Source of the DNA: Impatiens glandulifera
Taxonomy: Eukaryota > Streptophyta > Magnoliopsida > Ericales > Balsaminaceae
DNA: 64,000 nucleotides
Reading direction: 5' to 3'
NCBI RefSeq assembly: GCF_907164915.1
Contig: NC_061863.1
Location: 37,545,382 to 37,609,381, forward strand
Each line of letters opens with the position of its first letter. Position 1 is the first letter of the stretch. The notes under the pieces are model-generated. The model was given only the letters and a program-made list of their open reading frames with translations, ran no database searches and had not been told where the DNA came from. Below, piece after piece: positions 58,623-64,000 of the stretch. The position numbers and the translations under genes were made by a program.

Positions 58623-59739
58623 ATGACTAAGATAATTCATTTCGCCCAAAACACAATGCAGGTAGACTTTGAATCGGTGTACGCTTTAGGGTTGCCGGCG
58701 ATAACGGCGATGTTCAGAACTTTGGAGGCTTCCGGCCTCAAGAAGTTTCTAGACGGTTCGTTTATTCTTCACGAAGCTAGTTGGAGACTCCATTACAATA
58801 ACGGGGAAGGGTGTTAAAATAACTATCTCTGAAGGTCTTTTTGCCTAGATTCTTGTGCTTCCGACGGAAGGTATTACTTCTTTTGATGAGATTCTAGACG
58901 AGGATATCTCGGAGATGCCAGCCGTCTTTTCATAAATCTTTGGTCTCGCCACGGTTCACGGAAAGAAGAAGTATTTCAAGTATGAATACTATCATCTTAG
59001 TGATATTGTCGCTAAGTCTCTTTAGGGCAGAGTAGGGTCGTTCGACGCCTACACCCTAGAGAGATTTGAGATTATGGTGGCCATATCGAAGGGGATGGCT
59101 ATCAACTGGTCGTCCATCTTATTCTCCACTTCGTGCTTGATGGTGTCTATGCCGAAGAAGCAGAGTATGAGCTTCTTAGTCCAACTTAGCAGAGTTATTG
59201 AGCATCTATAGGTGCCCTTGGACAATGGTTCCAAAATCAATGTGAGCAAGATCATGAGCCACAGTATTGGGAACTACATCATTTGGATGAAGGTGGTTAA
59301 AGAAGCAAAGTCCACCACATTTGTCCCTCAATCGAGTGGTCAGTCGACTACTTAGTCTAAACACCATGTTGCCTCTAGTCGTAAAACTCCAGCAAAGAGG
59401 AGAAGGTTGCAGATGCAAGAGTCTACTGCGAGTACCACCATCCAGAAGCACACTTCTGTCGTAGAAACCGCTGAGGTTGCCTCCGTAGAAAAGAAGGCCA
59501 AACTGGCGGACTCATCTGTTGTAGAGCTGTCTCCCTTGACAGTCTTCATTTTACTTTCGGACGTAGCGCCTGTTGAGGCGTCTGTTGTGATTCAAACTTG
59601 AGTACCAGCGTCTGCCAAGCCTACTAGTCAAACTGCTAATATTCCTACAATAGAAGCGTCTGTTAAGGTAACATCTCGACCTAATGTGTCCATTGAGCCC
59701 ATTTAAGTCCCCGTTGTGAAACCGAATACTGAACCAACT
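58623..59739 (+). pseudogene. Accessory ORF2 of element A, interrupted by element C
   Basis: ATG at 58623: MQVDFESVYALGLPAITAMF, TLEASGLKKFLDGSFILHEA, then frameshifts; recovers with FGLATVHGKKKYFKYEYYHL, FDAYTLERFEIMVAISKGMA and INWSSILFSTSCLMVSMPKK. Then FVPQSSGQSTT and SSRKTPAKRRRLQMQESTAS, an NLS-like basic cluster at about 59375-59420 matching SSRKRARLEV in element E, and a Thr/Ser/Val/Pro-rich low-complexity tail (VVETAEVASVEKKAKLADSS ... VPVVKPNTEPT). The reading stops at 59739 where the LTR of C begins without a polypurine tract, so C has inserted here. The remaining tail of ORF2 and the 3' LTR of A should lie beyond the window. Confidence 0.8.
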
Positions 59740-61613
59740 TGTTTGGTCAAATTATTTTGACTAATGTTATTTTGATGATGTATTAGTAAAACTTAAATTA
59801 AGAATAAAGCTAAACCGTCTAATTGTTTTTGCGCAGGTGGATTAAAACTATGCTAAATTAGACATGGACTGAAACAAGCTAATTAGACGTGTTGCTAATT
59901 AGACGTGTTGTCTAACAAATACGTAGTTAGACGTGTAGTCTAACAGATGCATAGATAGACGTGCAATCTAACAAATGCGTAATTAGACATGCAGTCTAAC
60001 AGATACGTCGTTAGACGTGCAATCTAATATATACGTAGTTAGATGTGTAGTCTAATAGATACATAGTTATAAGTGTAGTCTAACAGATGCGTAGTTATAC
60101 GTGCAGTCTAACAAATGCGTAGTTATACGTGCAATATAACAGATACGTAGTTAGACGTGCAGTCTAACACATACGTATTAGACGTGCAATCTAACATATA
60201 CGTAGTTAGAAGTGCAGTCTAACAGATGCATTGTTAGATGTATAGTCTAACAGATGCGTAGTTAGACGTGTAGTTTAACAAATTCGTAGTTAGATGTGTA
60301 GTCTAAAAGATGCGTAGTTAGACGTGCAGTCTAACATATGCGTAGTTAGACGTGTAGTCTAACAGGTGCGTAGTTTGATGTGTAGTCTAACAGATGCGTC
60401 GTCAGACGTACAGTCTAATAGATGCGTAGTTAGACGTGCAGTCTAACAGATGCGTAGTTAGACGTGCAGTCTAACAGATGCGTAGTTAGACGTACATTCT
60501 AACAGATGCGTAGTTAGACGTGCAGTCTAATAGATGCGTAGTTATACGTGCAGTCTAACAGATGCGTAGTTAAAAGTGCATTCTAACAGATGCGTAGTTA
60601 GACGTGCAGTCTAACAGATGCGTAGTTAGACGTGGAATCTAACAGATGCGTAGTTAGATGTGTAGTCTAACTCCATTAGACTTGGTGGTCTAATGGATCT
60701 AGCTATTAGACGTTGGCATCTAACTCCCTTAGACTTGGCAGTCCAATGGCGCACCTCTAATGTTTCGCTTCAGTAGTCGTTTGAATTTAGCATACGTCTA
60801 CCCACGATCAACTATGTGTATGCTACTCCTGCTCCACTCATCTGTGCAGTCCGGTACGCCAGCTATTTGTATCCAATGAATAAATGCCACATACGCGAAT
60901 ATTCATCCCACTACTTGTTCAGTAAAGGACAATTTTAGAAGAATATTCGGTGCACTACTAGTTCGGTATGGCCACGATCCTTGTGCATAGAGCCTACAGT
61001 ACTCTTGTACTATGGAGGCTTTCCAATGGGCGCATGTCACGTGTCCATGCAGAAGATTCGACCGTTGGTGTCCTGACTGTATATATAGATCCTCAAGGAC
61101 AATGGTCGAGGTACAAGTTTTTACACGCCATACAACGAGATTTACGAGCCTTACCTGCTATCAATCTTACTCTCTTGCACTTAATGATTTGTACATCTTC
61201 TTTAAGTTCAAGAAGTAGAATCAAAATCTGTCTAGCTGAGAAATACTCTTAATCATATTGTAAGTTGAATAGAGCCCGTTCTACAGTTAGCTAGCCAGTA
61301 AACTATATTTGATTCAAAAACGTATAGTGAAATCCTTCTGGTGGTTGGAAGAATGTGCGACGTTGGAGAGTTTGCTCCGAACATCCATAAACAACTTGTT
61401 GTGTTCTTTACATTTTGTCTTTCCTTCTCTCATTGGTTTGTAGCTTCAAACCTGAGCAAATAGTTCCGCACTTGAATTGCTTCAAGTGTTTGCAAGGGTT
61501 TATGAAGAATAGAAAGTGATACTAATCCCTAGCAGGATTTCTATCAAACCGTTTTCCAAAAGTTATCATCAATAGTTAGACCCCCATCTCTATTGATTAC
61601 ACTGATCTTATCA
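59740..61613 (+). repeat. 5' LTR of element C with 28-bp palindrome array
   Basis: 1,874 bp, TGTTTGGTCAAATTATTTTG ... ACTGATCTTATCA. From about 59885 to 60670 lie about 28 units of GTTAGACGTGCAGTCTAAC plus AGATGCGTA (28 bp). The palindrome arms are GTTAGAC and GTCTAAC around GTGCA. The unit differs from those of B, but the TTAGAC/GTCTAA core is the same. The downstream unique part (CCTTCTGGTGGTTGGAAGAA ... CCCCCATCTCTATTGAT) matches the LTRs of B and E. Confidence 0.93.
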
Positions 61614-61615
61614 AG

Positions 61616-61625
61616 TGGTATCAGG
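61616..61625 (+). other. Primer binding site of element C
   Basis: TGGTATCAGG two bases after the LTR, initiator-Met tRNA type. It marks the 59740-61613 LTR as a 5' LTR rather than the 3' LTR of element A. Confidence 0.85.
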
Positions 61626-61663
61626 GACATGTTTTCTATTCTCAAGTATTAGGAACCTAAATC

Positions 61664-63570
61664 ATGTCTATAATCAATGATATCCCTTTGCTTTCAAAGG
61701 AAAACTTTGATTATTGGATGATGAAAATGAAAGCTCACTAGACTGCTCTTGATTGCGATATGTGGAGTGTCATTACCGATGGTCCCATAAAGATTACGAA
61801 GTCAAGGTGTGAGTGGACAACGGAAGATAAGATGACTAACAACTTGGACAACGTTGCCAAAAATATCCTATATCAATTAATCAACATGAATATATTCGGT
61901 GAGATCAAATCCTGCTCCTCTACTAAAGATATTTGGGAGAAGCTGATTCAGATCTATGGCCGTAACGTTCAACTTAAGAAGAACCAAAAATATCAGAAGG
62001 TTCTTATATGTGCTGAAAATAAGTCCAGATGGACCGATAGCGACTCAAAGGACTCATCTGGTGAAAGTGATACAGAAGATGTCACATGCTTGATGGAAGA
62101 TGATCAATCCAAGGTAAATGATCTTCCCTCACAAGAGTTTACCAATGATGAGTTAACTGTTGCACTCAATGATATGGCCATTGAGTACAAGAAGTTATCA
62201 GACTCTTTTAATGAAATGAAAGTAAAATATGAGACTAATATCTCTTCTTCATCTCAAATTTCTGAACCAAATGTTTATGAAAATAAAGTGGTTGAGCTCT
62301 CATCTGAGAATGAGATGCTCAAAGAAAATATACAAACTCTATCTTCTGAAAACAATTAGTTAAACTATAATGTTAGTGCTTGGACAATGTCTGGAGAAGC
62401 TGTCAAATATTAGATTAGTCTGTTGAAAGTTGTTGGATCCAAATCCGGTTTAGGATAGCAATAACCTAAACCAGTCCTATAAGAAGTTAAACTCATCAAC
62501 TGACAAGCTTAATCCAATAAGCTTTGTCAAAGGAATTCAATTAACACTGAAACTGATCCACTCCATGAGGAGATAGATTTAAAGGATAAGATAACTTATG
62601 TTCCGCCAAATGTTAGCTGGCTGAAAATTAAGTTAACGCAACCAGCAAATATGACAATCTAAAACCTTACACAAAATCAAGGATTTTTAAAAGAAAATCA
62701 TCCTATAAAGCTAAGAGATTAGTGGCTAGCAGGAAGACGTCTGTTAATTCTAAATCATACGCATTAATCACAACACAAAATGAGAAATCCATTAAAATAA
62801 CTCAAATATGGATCCCTAAGGGACATATTGACCGAGGACCCAAGTGAATGTGGGTACCAAATGATCTTAAATATTATTTTGTGTAGGTACATTTGTGTAA
62901 TTTCCAGGAGGATTCTGTTTGGTATCTGGACAACGGTTGTTACAGACACATGACAAAAAATAAATGGCTTCTAACTGATATAACAAACTGTTCAGGCCCT
63001 AAGAGCACCTTTGGTGAAAACAAGAAGGGTAAGACCATGGGTAAGGGTAAGATTATCCATGGTAATCTAACCATTAACGATGTTTTACTTGTTGACAATC
63101 TGTGTTACAACCTGATTAGCATTAGTCAATTATGTGGTAATGGTTTGTCGGTTGATTTTCAAACTCATGCATGCTTGGTTAAGGATCAACAGGGTAATAA
63201 TTTGCTGATCTTATGTGTATGATTGCCAAAAATGACCAGAAATGGTTATGGTTTAAAAGATTAAACCATCTAAACTTTAAAACCATCAACAACATTTGTT
63301 CGCATAATTTAGTGTTCGATTTACCTAAATTATAGTTTTCTTAGGAAAAAGTTTGTCCTGTTTGTCAGTTAGGCAAACATGGAAGATCATCGTTCAAAAG
63401 TAAAGGGAAATTTCAATCAAGCCGTTGCTTAGAACTTTTACACATGGATCTGTTTGGTTCAATTCCTGTAAATATCTCATTCAAAAGTAAATGAGATTTA
63501 CCCTAGTAGTTATTGATGAATTTTCACGATTTACATGGGTAGTATTTTCATTCAAAAGCCAGAAGGTTCT
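61664..63570 (+). pseudogene. gag, protease and integrase start of element C
   Basis: ATG at 61664: MSIINDIPLLSKENFDYWMM KMKAH then TAG at 61739; in the same frame DMWSVITDGPIKITKSRCEW, IWEKLIQIYGRNVQLKKNQK, VTCLMEDDQSKVNDLPSQEF to a stop at 62359. It shares the central gag deletion of B. Decayed linker 62360-62890. Protease SVWYLDNGCYRHMTKNKWLL has DSG changed to DNG (inactive). INDVLLVDNLCYNLISISQL, then a frame change, then the pre-integrase zinc module (CPVCQLGKHGRSS), LHMDLFGSIPVN, and FTLVVIDEFSRFTWVVF, where the sequence jumps at about 63560 to the tail of ORF2. Confidence 0.88.
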
Positions 63571-63870
63571 CCACTGTGTTCTCCGGGTGGGTAGGCTCAA
63601 GTCGAAAAAGTGAAAAAGGGAAGCCTCAAATTCGGCTTTAAGTTTAGCCTTAGACTTGGCCGTAGACACCATTTCCGAATGATGTTAAAAGGGGGGAAAG
63701 AGAGGGAAAAGATTAGCCTTAGATTTAGGGGGAAGGAAATCTTTTGATGTTTTTGAATGTTTTTTATTTATTTAAAAAATATTCCTGATGTTATTGATCA
63801 TTCGATGTCTATCTTTTAATGATAATGTACTTATCTTTAATCTTTTATTTATGTTTTAACATCATCAAAA
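63561..63870 (+). pseudogene. ORF2 tail and 3' non-coding remnant of element C
   Basis: 63575-63690 aligns at DNA level with 52800-52900 of B (GTGGGTAGGCTCAAGT against GTGGAAACGCTCAAGT, then AAAAAGTGAA and a CTTAG(A) run), i.e. just downstream of the ORF2 domain. This places the right end of the internal deletion in ORF2. The 63-codon minus frame here is a by-product. Confidence 0.6.
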
Positions 63871-63880
63871 ATGGGGAAAT

Positions 63881-64000
63881 TGTTGAGTCAATTTATTTTG
63901 ACTAACGATATTTTGATGATGAACTTGTGTAAAACTTAAATAAGAATGAAATTAAGCCAACTAATTGTTTTTGTGAAGGTGCATCAAAAGTTAGACTTAG
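63881..64000 (+). repeat. Start of the 3' LTR of element C (cut by window end)
   Basis: TGTTGAGTCAATTTATTTTG directly after the polypurine tract AAAAATGGGGAAAT. It continues GACTAACGATATTTTGATGA as in the LTRs of B and of C itself, and reaches the first GTTAGACTTAG of the palindrome array at the window edge. Confidence 0.9.

Larger units (their letters stand above)
59740..64000 (+). mobile_element. Copia element C, internally deleted, runs off the window
   Basis: 5' LTR 59740-61613, primer site, gag, protease, start of integrase, a deletion, tail of ORF2, polypurine tract, start of 3' LTR 63881-64000. The internal region is only about 2.27 kb because most of integrase, all of RT/RNase H and the ORF2 domain are gone. 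The first 120 bp of the two LTRs differ clearly (roughly 80% alike by eye), so C is old or its two ends have different origins. The five bases before the 5' LTR are CAACT; a target duplication of CAACT is predicted after the 3' LTR. Confidence 0.85.

Noticed and set aside
59740..61613. LTR read as the 3' LTR of element A
   Set aside because: No polypurine tract before it, it interrupts ORF2 coding sequence, and a primer site follows it; it is the 5' LTR of C.

Overview
This is repeat-dominated plant nuclear DNA, very probably from a dicot. It is AT-rich, has several superimposed generations of LTR retrotransposons primed by initiator-Met tRNA (TGGTATCAGA-type primer sites), and carries a tRNA-derived SINE, a hAT MITE, microsatellites and one small intron-containing gene with a plant-type TATA box. 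The accessory retrotransposon ORF found here resembles, from memory, ORFs common in asterid (Lamiales-like) genomes; that placement is weak. No tRNA, rRNA, CRISPR or intact long host gene is visible. Almost all coding sequence is decayed retrotransposon.

Layout. 1-2655: AT-rich intergenic DNA. 2656-10190 (minus): 3' part of a Copia element 'E', with an LTR containing a minisatellite, two copies of an accessory ORF (ORF2b and ORF2a) and the end of RNase H. 10195-11845 (plus): end of a Ty3/Gypsy (Tat-like) polyprotein, followed by a 35-bp repeat array, long non-coding sequence and an LTR-like region (to about 18.1 kb). 19345-20830: tandem array of about 11 units, each the head of a tRNA-derived SINE. 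21700-22640: long AT-rich inverted repeat. 23086-23230: dUTPase pseudogene fragment. 23779-24100 (minus): candidate two-exon small secreted protein gene. 25899-26143: hAT MITE with perfect 8-bp target duplication. 26709-29695: internally deleted Copia element 'F' with 231-bp LTRs. 32258-32524: solo LTR with 5-bp target duplication. 32796-33375: hairpin-forming minisatellite. 36347-38133: inverted-satellite element. 38134-43600: decayed LTR-like sequence and a 111-bp (TA)n tract. 43650-64000: nested Copia complex. Old element 'A' is interrupted by a SINE (43922-44122), by element 'B' (44704-55408, target duplication GCATA on both sides) and by element 'C' (59740 to beyond the window).

How the parts work together. 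A, B and E (and a remnant in C) belong to one Copia group in which an accessory ORF lies between the end of pol and the 3' LTR. The ORF2 proteins share an N-terminal domain of about 200 residues; in A and E it is followed by a short basic NLS-like motif, and no membrane segment is seen. The LTRs of B and C are filled with tandem palindromes built on TTAGAC...GTCTAA; the LTR of E has a different repeat built on (A)CCGA. In B and E the element's own motif also recurs just upstream of ORF2, and in E within the repeats that encode part of ORF2b. The most interesting hypothesis in the window is that ORF2 is a nuclear DNA-binding regulator or anti-silencing factor co-evolving with element-specific motif arrays. 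This is inference and has to be tested.
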